Part shown: positions 8,801-14,563 of the stretch, piece after piece
Numbering within the stretch: position 1 is the stretch's first letter
How the letters are laid out: each line of letters starts with the position of its first letter
DNA from: Chloroflexales bacterium ZM16-3
GTDB lineage: Bacteria; Chloroflexota; Chloroflexia; Chloroflexales; Chloroflexaceae
Direction: 5' to 3'
Length of the DNA stretch: 64,000 nt
Assembly (NCBI GenBank): GCA_004138175.2
Contig: RYFE02000014.1
Coordinates: 1-64,000, forward strand
Notes under the pieces: model-generated
Databases searched by the model: none
Seen by the model: the letters and a program-made list of their open reading frames with translations, nothing else
Told to the model about the DNA's origin: nothing
Made by a program: the position numbers and the translations under genes

Positions 8801-9800
8801 GGTGGTGTCGATGGAGGGCCAGCGCGGCGAGATCGTCCCCGGCGCGAGCCTGGTTGCCGAGTACGATGTGCCGACCAACCCCTGGTTCTGCCGCAATAAC
8901 AGCTACCCCACCACGCCCTACTCGGTGCTGATGGAGATCGCGCTCCAGCCCTGCGGCTTCCTAACAAGCGCCCTCGGCACGACGCTGACCGACCCCGATC
9001 AGGATTTCTACTTCCGTAACCTCGACGGCACCGGCCACCTGCTGCGCGAGGTTGATCTCCGTGGCCGACGGATTACGGCGCGGGCCAGCCTGACTTCGTC
9101 GAACGCGATCACGGGCATGATCATCCAGAAGTTCGAGTTTGGCCTGGCCCTCGACGGCGAAGACTTCTACGTCGGCGACGCGGCCTTCGGCTACTTCAGC
9201 GCGCCAGTGCTGGCCAACCAGACCGGCCTTGACGCCGGGCGGGTCAAGCCGGCATGGTACGAGTCGACGGGCGCGACGGGCGGCGCGCAGATCGACTTGC
9301 GCGCAGACGCCCACCCGCTCTTCCGCGCCCAGCCCGACCGCGTCCACGAGCGGCTGGCGGGCGGCCAGTTTGGCCTGCTCGATAGCGCCCTGATCTTCCC
9401 GGCAGGTGGACAGCACGGCGCGGGCTACGTCTACGCCGAGAAGAAGGTTGACCCGGCGAGCTGGTTCTTCCCCTGCCACTTCTACAGCGACCCGGTGATG
9501 CCGGGGTCGCTCGGGGTTGAGGCCATCCTGGAGGCGATGCAGATCTACGCGCTGCACAGCGGGCTAGGCCGCGAGCTGCGCTCGCCGCACTTCGCCTCGC
9601 CCGTGGGCCAGCGCACGATCTGGAAGTATCGCGGCCAGATCCAGCCCAGCGCCGGGCTGATGCGCCTAGAGGTTCACATCAGCCGGGTCGAGCGGCGCGA
9701 CGACCAGATCATCATCCTCGCCGACGCCAGCCTCTGGCGCGACCAGCTGCGGATCTATGAGGTGCGCGACCTGGGGCTGGCGATAGTGTTTGACAGCTAG
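2877..9800 (+). CDS. pfaC: PfaC/Pfa3-like PUFA synthase subunit, KS-CLF-AT-DH-DH
   Basis: This 2307-residue multidomain synthase starts at GTG 2877 behind GAAGGA. A ketosynthase spans about residues 1-460, with active Cys205 in DAACASSL, the His motif HATGTPVGD and NFGHLLTAAG. A chain-length factor follows at about 495-900; its nucleophile position reads VSADESSAF, without cysteine. The acyltransferase (about 1000-1380) has Ser1140 in GYSMGE. Two tandem FabA-like dehydratase pairs (about 1490-2300) carry FPCHFKDDQVMAG and FPCHFYSDPVMPG, the His/Asp catalytic motifs of FabA. Fusing AT between CLF and DH matches the myxobacterial Pfa3 layout, not Shewanella PfaC, but no C-terminal acylglycerol acyltransferase is present. 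GC-rich palindromic repeats are inserted in frame at about residues 157-172, 462-495, 767-780 (a different hairpin), 865-882, 1429-1443 and 1502-1518. An internal GTG with a ribosome site lies at 7239. Domain calls are firm; the end product is inferred. Confidence 0.9.
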   Translation: MEPIAIIGLGCLFPGADGPAAFWQNLVDGVDSTSVATEAEIGADPALFFDPARQQADGYAYGRGGFVRGFSLDPAGLALSAEQLRGLDPLYQWALHVTRQALADSGYLERAELLGRCGLVLGNLSFPTRSSRRLLAPLYAGAVEEALDEMLAGSDSTPPLPPQRERGLGGEGANPINAGISGRPAAVVAEALGLGGPRLALDAACASSLYALGLACDYLNAGKADLMLAGAVSCADPLFVLTGFSIFKAYPPEGGASHPLDRSSRGLTAGEGAGMFALKRLADAQRDGDRIYGVVRGVGLSNDGAGKHVLVPNPKGQQLAFERAYAAAGVPPQSIMYVECHATGTPVGDIVELNSMERFFGAHGHAPRIGSVKSNFGHLLTAAGMAGMLKVLLGMAHGQIPPTLGISDPLASQGGAVGGAGTVRALAPWPSLPGPRRAGVSAFGFGGTNAHVVLEGYAESRTALTPSPSPAAAGEGSRTPPSPAAAGEGGRGGEGLQLVITGMDACFGPYPDIAALDRELYAGERTIGPPPSGRWHGMPDRAAPDGAYLAGFDFDFLRAKIPPDPADQPLPQQLLLLQVADRALRDAGVRPGAHVAVLVAMEAEPAMHQLRGRQDLGWQLPEMLARAGVELDDAEREELETLLKDALHPHAQVNQYVSFIGNIMACRVAALWDLSGPAFTVSADESSAFRALELAQMMLARGELEAVVVAAVDLAGSVERATLDAAAGLAGRAIGEGAGALVLRRAADARRAGERIYATVDAVALVGGGRGGSRAAPTAAAPTALAARHALSAAGVRPDEVGYLELSSGCPAEIEGLSQTYGPSDNLSCAVGSVTESIGHCGAAAGIAALIRAALSLDGKYLPGSPPSPAAAGEGGGGGEGRHPFYLAEFARPWLARRGQRRRAAVSGLDHTGGAAHVLLSAEPDSAARPAAFARRSRVWLIPLAADGRADLLAQLDRLETQADTPLEELSRQAIRIYMGRSATPYALSLIARSGEELRRELRFARAGVAAAFDHGRDWETPLGSCFSARPLGPQAGLAFVYPGAFSAYPGLGRELFQLFPKLHARMDELLADAPAVLGEHKLYPRRQHAPTPADIGQDKAALRGDPLGMIQASLSFSLLLTAVLREQFGLRPQAALGYSMGEASMLWSLGAWRADDTALQRLRESPLFTRRLTGRREAAREYLGVSADGPDDVWCIYIAQATPEAARAALSGEGRAFLTLINTPGEVVISGAPDAVQRVIAELGCEAFRAPFDTVMHCPAMHSEYELLVELNRLPMDEAPGITFYGAADYAPLPQDPEQIAQSLARATCQPVDFPRLVERAYADGARIFVEPGPASACTRWVGTILAGKPHVALALNRQGSDDAANVLSVLARLVTQRVPLDLTALLPAEPPPAPARSLVKTITLGGGDIPAALRGERGRAILVAGRPSPPSPLSRCGGRGGAEHVLEEKECPVLEETPVAVPPTIAGHRALLQRRHAELLAVADRLRESPASTAGAQAEAPPLPPQRERGSGGEGQSLPIIWDTAELLEFAEGDIARVFGSEYAVIDGYSRRVRLPLPPYLLVSRVTKLDARRGEFKPSTVTTEYDIPHDAWYSVDGQPPLAIAVESGQCDLLLISYLGIDFSCKGERVYRLLDCTLTFLDELPKDGETLRYDISINSFAQSGDTLLFFFSYECFVGERMVLKMDGGCAGFFTDAELDGGRGVVDSRDDIAQRRRAIRQTFAPPLRTFRRSLSDADLDLLIAGRIAACFGPAYDQRGRNPSLRLPARQMLMLNRVTSIDPQGGNWGLGLVIGEQDLTPEIWFFPCHFKDDQVMAGSLMAEGCSQLLQIYMLSLGLQAYTFDARFQPVPNVSQVVVCRGQVLPCTAVMTYRLEVTALGLEPQPYAYANIDVILDGRVVVRFRDLALQLTEKNPQVAPPLALERPATAQPPRYDEAAIQQFTTGSIAACFGPEYAIYNSRRAPRNPNGDLQLISRVVSMEGQRGEIVPGASLVAEYDVPTNPWFCRNNSYPTTPYSVLMEIALQPCGFLTSALGTTLTDPDQDFYFRNLDGTGHLLREVDLRGRRITARASLTSSNAITGMIIQKFEFGLALDGEDFYVGDAAFGYFSAPVLANQTGLDAGRVKPAWYESTGATGGAQIDLRADAHPLFRAQPDRVHERLAGGQFGLLDSALIFPAGGQHGAGYVYAEKKVDPASWFFPCHFYSDPVMPGSLGVEAILEAMQIYALHSGLGRELRSPHFASPVGQRTIWKYRGQIQPSAGLMRLEVHISRVERRDDQIIILADASLWRDQLRIYEVRDLGLAIVFDS
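3346..3391. repeat. GC-rich palindromic repeat inserted in frame in the KS domain
   Basis: A single copy of the GC-rich palindromic element is translated as a PPLPPQRERG...GGEG segment. It lies in the KS region between LYAGAVEEALDEML and NAGISGRPAAVV, where PfaC homologues have a variable loop ahead of the active-site cysteine. The frame is preserved. Confidence 0.85.
4262..4361. repeat. Double palindromic repeat at the KS/CLF border, in frame
   Basis: Two head-to-head copies fill about 100 bp and encode SPSPAAAGEG and PPSPAAAGEGG-like peptide between the end of the ketosynthase (NAHVVLEG) and the start of the chain-length factor (LQLVITGMD). This is the same arrangement as the intergenic double copy at 2714-2850. 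Confidence 0.85.
5175..5216. repeat. 42-bp near-perfect hairpin inside the CLF coding region
   Basis: A 19-bp stem (5175-5193 with 5198-5216) closes on four bases and encodes a GGGRGGSRAAPTAA-type peptide, 14 codons long. Its core GTAGGGGCGGCTC is shared with the intergenic palindrome at 23939-23966, so this is a second palindromic family that also entered the gene without breaking the frame. Confidence 0.8.
5470..5521. repeat. GC-rich palindromic repeat in frame in the CLF domain
   Basis: One copy is translated as PPSPAAAGEGGGGGEG between SLDGKYLPG and HPFYLAEFARPW. Orientation matches the copy at 3346. Confidence 0.8.
7162..7206. repeat. GC-rich palindromic repeat at the AT/DH border
   Basis: This copy is in inverse orientation to those at 3346 and 7380 and is translated as SPPSPLSRCGGRGG. 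It is followed within 35 bp by an in-frame ribosome site and GTG codon (7239), so it occupies what would be the gap between two genes if the DH part were once separate. Confidence 0.8.
7224..7241 (+). promoter_or_regulatory. Internal Shine-Dalgarno and in-frame GTG start candidate
   Basis: AAGGAG at about 7227-7232 precedes an in-frame GTG at 7239 by about six bases. This would allow separate translation of an 853-residue protein holding only the two FabA-like dehydratase pairs. It may be active or an ancestral remnant. Confidence 0.45.
7380..7429. repeat. GC-rich palindromic repeat in frame ahead of the first FabA-like domain
   Basis: The copy encodes PPLPPQRERGSGGEG in the linker between a short alpha-helical stretch (RALLQRRHAELLAVADRL) and the dehydratase start IIWDTAELLEF. 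The frame is kept. Confidence 0.8.
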
Positions 9801-9819
9801 GCGTACGTTATTGTACAGT
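9790..9819 (+). promoter_or_regulatory. Sigma-70-type promoter of yefM-yoeB
   Basis: TTGACA at 9790-9795 and TACAGT at 9814-9819 are 18 bp apart. The -35 box overlaps the last codons of the synthase gene, and the -10 box overlaps the first half of the YefM-type operator. Confidence 0.6.
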
Positions 9820-9831
9820 ACTCCTGTACAA
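9811..9831. promoter_or_regulatory. YefM-type operator palindrome
   Basis: TTGTACA and TGTACAA form an inverted repeat with a 7-bp spacer. The TGTACA core is the known recognition word of YefM-YoeB repressor complexes. It covers the -10 box and ends just before the ribosome site AAAGGAG, which fits autoregulation. Confidence 0.7.
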
Positions 9832-9844
9832 AAGGAGCCTCGCC

Positions 9845-10132
9845 ATGACCATTCAGACAACCTATACCCAGGCCCGCGCACAGCTCGCCAGCCTGCTCGA
9901 TCAGGTTACGAATGACCGCGAGATTGTGATCGTGCAGCGCCGTGGCGCAGAGGATGTCGCGATGATTGCAGCGGATGAGCTTGCCGGTCTATTAGAGACG
10001 GTTCACCTGCTGCGATCACCAGCGAATGCAGAACGCCTGCTGAACGCGCTCAACCGGGTTCGCCAGCGCACCGGCACACCACAGACGCTCGAACAGCTGC
10101 GCGCTGAGGTTAACCTGCATGACGCCGAGTGA
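9845..10132 (+). CDS. yefM: YefM/Phd-family antitoxin
   Basis: This 95-residue protein starts at ATG 9845, seven bases after AAAGGAG. The N-terminal half has the Phd/YefM fold signature: TYTQARAQLASLLDQV, then VIVQRRGAEDVAMIAADELAGL. This part binds DNA as a dimer, and the C-terminal tail (TLEQLRAEVN) would wrap the toxin. It overlaps the yoeB start by 14 bases, the usual tight coupling of the pair. A promoter and operator precede it, so it should be expressed apart from the synthase. The family neutralises YoeB and represses its own operon. Confidence 0.88.
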   Translation: MTIQTTYTQARAQLASLLDQVTNDREIVIVQRRGAEDVAMIAADELAGLLETVHLLRSPANAERLLNALNRVRQRTGTPQTLEQLRAEVNLHDAE

Positions 10133-10400
10133 CCCGCATAGGCAGCGTGACGCCATATTTCAGACTGAGTTTCGTGAAGATCTGCGCTACTGGATTGAAA
10201 CGGAGCGACGCACCGCACTGCGTGTGCTGACGCTGGTCGAAGCAATCATGCGCGATCCCTTTGACGGAATTGGGAAGCCAGAGCCGCTCAAGTATATGGG
10301 GGCAGGTGTCTGGTCACGCCGGATTACCCAAGAGCATCGCTTGGTGTATGTCGTCAGCAATGATCGGATCGATTTCGTTCAAGCACGTTATCACTATTGA
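10119..10400 (+). CDS. yoeB: YoeB/Txe-family mRNA interferase toxin
   Basis: The 93-residue protein overlaps yefM by 14 bases. The core EDLRYWIETERRTALRVLTLVEAIMRDPFDGIGKPEPLK is followed by WSRRITQEHRLVYVV and the C-terminal ARYHY, which matches the conserved end of YoeB with its catalytic histidine and tyrosine. YoeB enters the ribosomal A site and cuts mRNA during translation. The gene ends only 10 bases before pfaD, so the pair sits inside what would otherwise be an uninterrupted pfa gene row. Length is close to the E. coli protein (84 residues), with a slightly longer N-terminus. Confidence 0.88.
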   Translation: MTPSDPHRQRDAIFQTEFREDLRYWIETERRTALRVLTLVEAIMRDPFDGIGKPEPLKYMGAGVWSRRITQEHRLVYVVSNDRIDFVQARYHY

Positions 10401-10410
10401 GGATTAGCAT

Positions 10411-12033
10411 ATGCGCGAGCGTAACGCCGCACTCAGCGCCGGGCCAGCGGCCATGCCCGGCCAGGGATGGGAGGGCCCACAGAGCGATATCGCCTTCGAC
10501 GCCGCAGGCATCCGCGAGCGGCTGGCCGACCTGGCACGGCCCTGCTTCATCGTCCGCGCCGGGGGGCGGGTCGGGCTGACATCGGCGGGCCAGCCGACCT
10601 ATGGCCAGCCCGTGGGCGGCGCGGAGCTGCTCGGCGCGCTGCCGCCGCTGCCAATCGAGCAGCTTGGCGACCCGGCCTTCCGCGCGGCCCACGGGCTGCG
10701 CTACGCCTACGCCGCCGGGGCTATGGCGGGCGGGATCTCATCGGTCGAGCTGGTGATCGCCCTCGGCCAGGCTGGTATGCTCGCCTCATTCGGGGCCGCC
10801 GGGCTGGTACCCGCCCGCGTCGAGGATGCCATCCAGCGCATCCAGGCCGCGCTGCCCGCCGGGCCATACGCCTTCAACCTCATCCACAGCCCCAGCGAGG
10901 AGGCATTGGAGCGCCGCGCCGTCGAGCTCTACCTGCGCCACGGCGTCCGTACCGTCGAGGCGTCGGCCTTCCTCAGCCTGACCCCGCACATCGTCCATTA
11001 TCGCGCCGCCGGGCTGAGCCTCGACCCCGCCGGGGCGATCACGATCAGCAACCGCGTGATCGCCAAAATCTCGCGCCGCGAGGTGGCCGAGCCGTTTATG
11101 CGCCCGGCCCCCGACGCCATCCTCGCGCCGCTGGTGGAGGCGGGCCTGATCACGCCGATCCAGGCCCGCCTAGCCGCCCAGGTGCCCATGGCCGACGACA
11201 TCACCGTCGAGGCCGACTCGGGCGGCCACACCGATAACCGGCCCCTGGTCTGCCTGCTGCCCTCGATCATCGCCCTGCGCGACGAGATCCAGGCCGAGCT
11301 GGGCTACCCGCAGGCCGTGCGGGTCGGCGCGGGCGGCGGGATCGGCACACCCGCCGCAGCCCTAGCCACCCTCATGATGGGCGCGGCCTACATCGTCACC
11401 GGCTCAGTCAACCAGGCATGCGTCGAGTCGGGGGCCTCGCCCCACGCCCGCAAGCTGCTGGCCCAGGCCGACATGGCCGACGTGATCATGGCCCCGGCCG
11501 CCGACATGTTCGAGCTAGGCGTGAAGGTCCAGCTGCTCAGGCGCGGCACCTTCTTCCCCATGCGCGCCCAGAAGCTCTACGACACCTACCAGAAGTACGC
11601 CTCGCTCGACGACATCCCGCCCGCCGAGCGCGAGCAGCTAGAGCGACAGATCTTCCGCAAGCCGATCACCGAGATCTGGCAGGAGACCGAGGCATTCTTC
11701 GCCGAGCGCGACCCCGACCAGATCCGGCGGGCGGCTGACAACCCCAAGCGCAAGATGGCACTGGTCTTCCGCTGGTACCTGGGTCTGTCGTCGCGCTGGA
11801 TGACCAGAGGCGAGCCGGGCCGCGAGATGGACTACCAGATCTGGACTGGCCCGGCCATGGGTGCCTTCAACGACTGGGCGCGCGGCTCCTACCTGGAGAT
11901 GCCCGAAGCCCGCCACGCCGCCGACGTGGCCCGCCATCTGCTCACCGGCGCGGCCTACCTCTACCGGGTTCAGCAGCTGCGGGCCTATGGCGTGGGCATG
12001 CCGGCCGAGCTGGGCAGCTACCGACCGGGGTGA
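10411..12033 (+). CDS. pfaD: PfaD-like trans-acting enoyl reductase
   Basis: The 540-residue protein starts at ATG 10411 with GAGGA seven bases upstream. It is a TIM-barrel FMN enzyme of the 2-nitropropane dioxygenase/FabK type: YAYAAGAMAGGISSVELVIALGQAGMLASFGAAGL near residue 90, the substrate histidine region DSGGHTDNRPL, and the phosphate-binding RVGAGGGIGTPAAALATLMMGAAYIVTGS. The family reduces enoyl-ACP intermediates in trans for PUFA synthases. The length and the C-terminal DYQIWTGPAMGAFNDW region match PfaD and the related trans-AT PKS reductases. In the pfa context the job is well supported. Confidence 0.93.
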   Translation: MRERNAALSAGPAAMPGQGWEGPQSDIAFDAAGIRERLADLARPCFIVRAGGRVGLTSAGQPTYGQPVGGAELLGALPPLPIEQLGDPAFRAAHGLRYAYAAGAMAGGISSVELVIALGQAGMLASFGAAGLVPARVEDAIQRIQAALPAGPYAFNLIHSPSEEALERRAVELYLRHGVRTVEASAFLSLTPHIVHYRAAGLSLDPAGAITISNRVIAKISRREVAEPFMRPAPDAILAPLVEAGLITPIQARLAAQVPMADDITVEADSGGHTDNRPLVCLLPSIIALRDEIQAELGYPQAVRVGAGGGIGTPAAALATLMMGAAYIVTGSVNQACVESGASPHARKLLAQADMADVIMAPAADMFELGVKVQLLRRGTFFPMRAQKLYDTYQKYASLDDIPPAEREQLERQIFRKPITEIWQETEAFFAERDPDQIRRAADNPKRKMALVFRWYLGLSSRWMTRGEPGREMDYQIWTGPAMGAFNDWARGSYLEMPEARHAADVARHLLTGAAYLYRVQQLRAYGVGMPAELGSYRPG

Positions 12034-12043
12034 GTGTCGAGTA

Positions 12044-12790
12044 TTGAGTGCGTCACCCAATCTGCAATCTGCAATCTACAATCTGCAATCTGCGCTAGGC
12101 GGCGAGGTTCACCTCTGGCTGATAGACCTAGCCGCCGCCGCAGATAACCTCGGCGCGCTGGCGCAGACCCTCAGCCCAGACGAGCGGGCGCGCGCCGAGC
12201 GGCTGCGCGTGCCGCTGGCCCGCGAGCGCTTTGTGGCGGCACGCGGCGCGCTGCGGGCGAGCCTGGCCCGCTACGCGGGGGTGGCCCCAGCCGCGCTGCG
12301 CTTCCGCTATGGCCCGGCCGGTAAGCCCTACCTCGACGGCCCACTCAGCGATGCGATCAGCTTCAACCTGGCCCACTCAGATCATCTGGCGCTGCTAGCG
12401 GTGTCCAGTGGCAGTGCCCGCGTCGGCGTCGATATTGAGATCGTCGGCGACGCAGACCACGAGATGATCGCCAGCCGGTTCTTCGCCCCGGCCGAGCGGC
12501 GCGCCCTCGACGAGCTGCCGCCCGATCAGCGGAGAGACGCATTCTATCGCTGTTGGGTCTGCAAGGAGGCATTCGTCAAAGCACGCGGCGAGGGACTGGC
12601 CCTAGCCCTAGACCAATTCACAGTAGACGTAGCGCCCAGCGCACCCGCCGCCTTGCTCCATATCGACGGCGACCCAGACGAGGCCGGGCGCTGGCGACTC
12701 GCCGCCCTAACCCCGGCGGAGGGCTTTGTCGCCGCGTTGTGCCTTGAAAGGCGCGAGCAGAGCGAGAGCACTGAGCAGATGAGCCACTGA
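12044..12790 (+). CDS. Sfp-type 4'-phosphopantetheinyl transferase
   Basis: About 248 residues. The enzyme attaches the phosphopantetheine arm of CoA to the synthase ACPs, the role called PfaE in other clusters. Visible motifs are KPYLDG, FNLAHSDHLALLAV, the Mg-binding VGVDIE, and FYRCWVCKEAFVKARGEGL with the W-x-x-KEA signature. The start is uncertain. An upstream ATG would overlap pfaD by 170 bp, with a frame-shadow composition. The first plausible codons after the pfaD stop are TTG 12044 and CTG 12062 or 12083, all within or beside a heptanucleotide tandem repeat. Homology begins only at about 12107 (VHLWLIDL). It follows pfaD directly and probably shares its transcript. Confidence 0.88.
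   Translation: MSASPNLQSAIYNLQSALGGEVHLWLIDLAAAADNLGALAQTLSPDERARAERLRVPLARERFVAARGALRASLARYAGVAPAALRFRYGPAGKPYLDGPLSDAISFNLAHSDHLALLAVSSGSARVGVDIEIVGDADHEMIASRFFAPAERRALDELPPDQRRDAFYRCWVCKEAFVKARGEGLALALDQFTVDVAPSAPAALLHIDGDPDEAGRWRLAALTPAEGFVAALCLERREQSESTEQMSH
12058..12092. repeat. Heptanucleotide tandem repeat, five units of CAATCTG
   Basis: Five adjacent 7-bp units (the third is CAATCTA) lie between pfaD and the conserved part of the phosphopantetheinyl transferase. Because 35 bp is not a multiple of three, a change in unit number would alter any upstream start frame. Confidence 0.85.
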
Positions 12791-12816
12791 GGCACTGAAC
12801 TTGGTGGCTCAATCGC

Positions 12817-13194
12817 TCAATCATTCCGCTCAGCGCTCTCGTCACCCAGCACAGCAAGAAGATCCTGGACGCTGGGAATGAGATCTGGGCGGGCGCGCAG
12901 GGCATCGGCGATCTCGGCGATCTGCCCCTCCGGCGGGGTGGCGGCGGACAGCGGGAGGAACGCAGCCACGGGATGACCGAGGGCGGCGGCGATATCGAGT
13001 AGCAGGGCGATAGAGATGGCGCGCTCGCCGCCCTCGTAGCGCGACATGCTCTCGCGTTTCACCCCGAGACCAGATGCGAGCTCCTCCTGAGTCATCAGGC
13101 GCGCGAGACGCAGGTCGCGCACCCGCCGAGCTACATAGCGCGCAACCAGTACGTCGCGGGATCGCCGGCGGGACGAGGTAGGATCGCCGCTCAC
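12817..13194 (-). CDS. XRE-family helix-turn-helix regulator
   Basis: A 125-residue protein with a Cro/CI-type domain at about residues 20-80: VRDLRLARLMTQEELASGLGVKRESMSRYEGGERAISIALLLDIAAAL. The short acidic C-terminal tail has no recognised domain. The start ATG overlaps the stop of the antirepressor-like gene by four bases, so the two are co-translated. A repressor plus antirepressor pair is typical of phage or mobile-element switches. Inverted sequence elements around the operon promoter (14051-14067 and 14135-14151) are candidate binding sites, implying autoregulation. Confidence 0.85.
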   Translation of the reverse strand: MSGDPTSSRRRSRDVLVARYVARRVRDLRLARLMTQEELASGLGVKRESMSRYEGGERAISIALLLDIAAALGHPVAAFLPLSAATPPEGQIAEIADALRARPDLIPSVQDLLAVLGDESAERND

Positions 13195-14036
13195 AACAGG
13201 CGCTCCTGGCGCTGCGGTAAGGCATCGGGGTCGTCCGGCAGCAGGGCGCGGGCCTGCGCCTCGATCCAGTCAAGGGCCTGCTCATACTTATGGGCGGGCA
13301 GCGCATCATAGCGAGGGGTGCCCATCGCCTTGCAGAACTGGGCGAAAAGCATGGCGTAGCGCTCATTGCCAGTGCGCTGCTGGTAGCGAACCGCGACTCG
13401 CTTGATCGCCCGTTTGATCGCCTCCTGCTGCGCCGGTGCGACAGCAGTGTGCTGGAGAATCTGCTGCTGAAGGTCATCGACGACCGTCTCGACTGCATCG
13501 AGGCGCGCATCCTGTACAGCCTCGCCAGCCCGCTGCTCGCGCAGCAGCTCGCGCGTCAGGCGTAGCTCAACCAAAAGATCATCGAGGCGACGCTCCAGAG
13601 CCGCCACCGCCGGGTCAGATGAAACAAGCCGCGTAGGAGCAAGCTCATCGCCATAAAGCCGGTTAAGCACATCGACCAGATCGGTCTGATAGCGAACTAG
13701 CTTCGGCCGCATCTCCCCGGAAACCTGGCCAGGGGTCACGGTGGCCAACCAGAAGGGAATATAGCGGCTCAGGATAGCAACCACAACCTGGAGCTTCCCC
13801 CCTTGGGGCATACGCACCTCGCGCAGCCCAGCGACGAGGACATCGTGCTCGCGCAGCCGCTGAAGCTGGTAGCGCGGGTCGAGCCCAAGAGCCTGGCATG
13901 CCGCCCGCACCGGCAGCGCAGCGCCATCCCCATCCAGGATCACGGCGACCAGCTGATCGCCATCGAACGCGACATCCTTGAAGGCGGGGCGGCGCTGCGG
14001 CAGACGCGGCAGCGATTCGTCGGATAAAGGGTCCAC
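13191..14036 (-). CDS. Phage antirepressor-like protein (P22_AR_N type)
   Basis: A 281-residue protein. Residues about 20-130 match the phage antirepressor N-terminal family: VAFDGDQLVAVILDGDGAALPVRAACQALGLDPRYQLQRLREHDVL, followed by a region on maintaining IPFWLATV and lysine-rich KLVRYQTDLVDVL. The middle (about 140-210) is likely coiled coil, with AALERRLDDLLVELRLTRELLREQ. In phage, such proteins bind a repressor or DNA to release the lytic switch; in chromosomes they pair with XRE regulators. It is first in a two-gene operon with its own promoter. No other phage genes are nearby, so it is probably a domesticated or satellite remnant. Confidence 0.75.
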   Translation of the reverse strand: MDPLSDESLPRLPQRRPAFKDVAFDGDQLVAVILDGDGAALPVRAACQALGLDPRYQLQRLREHDVLVAGLREVRMPQGGKLQVVVAILSRYIPFWLATVTPGQVSGEMRPKLVRYQTDLVDVLNRLYGDELAPTRLVSSDPAVAALERRLDDLLVELRLTRELLREQRAGEAVQDARLDAVETVVDDLQQQILQHTAVAPAQQEAIKRAIKRVAVRYQQRTGNERYAMLFAQFCKAMGTPRYDALPAHKYEQALDWIEAQARALLPDDPDALPQRQERLL

Positions 14037-14050
14037 ATGCGGCTCCTAGA

Positions 14051-14067
14051 AGTGCCAGATCGGTACG
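14051..14067. promoter_or_regulatory. Candidate operator half for the XRE regulator
   Basis: AGTGCCAGATCGGTACG lies over the predicted transcription start of the antirepressor operon. Its reverse complement matches 14 of 17 bases at 14135-14151, upstream of the -35 box. Two such sites around a promoter fit repression by a dimeric HTH protein. Confidence 0.4.
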
Positions 14068-14070
14068 CCA

Positions 14071-14099
14071 AGCGTAGCACATCGTTGCGAGTGTGTCAA
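14071..14099 (-). promoter_or_regulatory. Sigma-70-type promoter of the antirepressor-XRE operon
   Basis: Read on the minus strand, TTGACA (14099-14094) and TACGCT (14076-14071) are separated by 17 bp. The start codon is at 14036, giving a leader of about 28 nt. Confidence 0.6.
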
Positions 14100-14134
14100 T
14101 ATGGTACCTCGAAGGCACTGCTTCCATCCCCCGA

Positions 14135-14151
14135 CGTACCGAATTGGCACA
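14135..14151. promoter_or_regulatory. Second candidate operator, inverted copy of 14051-14067
   Basis: CGTACCGAATTGGCACA sits about 36 bp upstream of the minus-strand -35 box and mirrors the downstream site with three mismatches. The rest of the gap 14152-14563 holds the shared 80-bp repeat at 14198-14277 and AT-richer sequence without a supported gene. Confidence 0.4.
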
Positions 14152-14197
14152 TTACGAGTAAGATATAGGCCATACCGCAGAAGTGGCACTATCACCC

Positions 14198-14277
14198 TGC
14201 GCGGCCTCCGGTAGGCCACGCAGGCGGCCTTCGCAGACCATAGCCCGCCCGTTTACGGGCCGGGCGTGTGACCTGAG
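14198..14277. repeat. 80-bp intergenic repeat, copy A
   Basis: The segment begins CTGCGCGGC and contains a 26-bp block (14241-14266) identical to 41073-41098, with the palindrome GCCCGCCCG...CGGGCCGGGC. Outside the block the two copies diverge. It occupies part of the 527-bp gap ahead of the polysaccharide locus. Confidence 0.7.
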
Positions 14278-14563
14278 AATATCGGTTACAGAAATGCGAT
14301 ACAATATAGTACCGTGGTACCATAGAAGCATGCCAAACTGATATGTACGGCAAATATCAAAAAATAGAAATGTCGCGTTCTGTTATACGCTCTGTTAGCG
14401 CCTGCCGATGCCAGATCCCTGCATTTTCTAGGGCAGACATCTCGGTGAACTAATATTCACATGCACGCTTGAGAGCTGTAAGGCAATTGTTCACTAGTAC
14501 TGATAGAGTTCAGTCTGTGAAAAGTATTACCTCAACCTATAGAGGTAAAGCAAGAGGTGCCTG

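Noticed and set aside
11861-12043. Extended N-terminus of the phosphopantetheinyl transferase
   Set aside because: It lies inside pfaD in another frame and has Pro/Thr/Ser-rich shadow composition; family homology begins near 12107.
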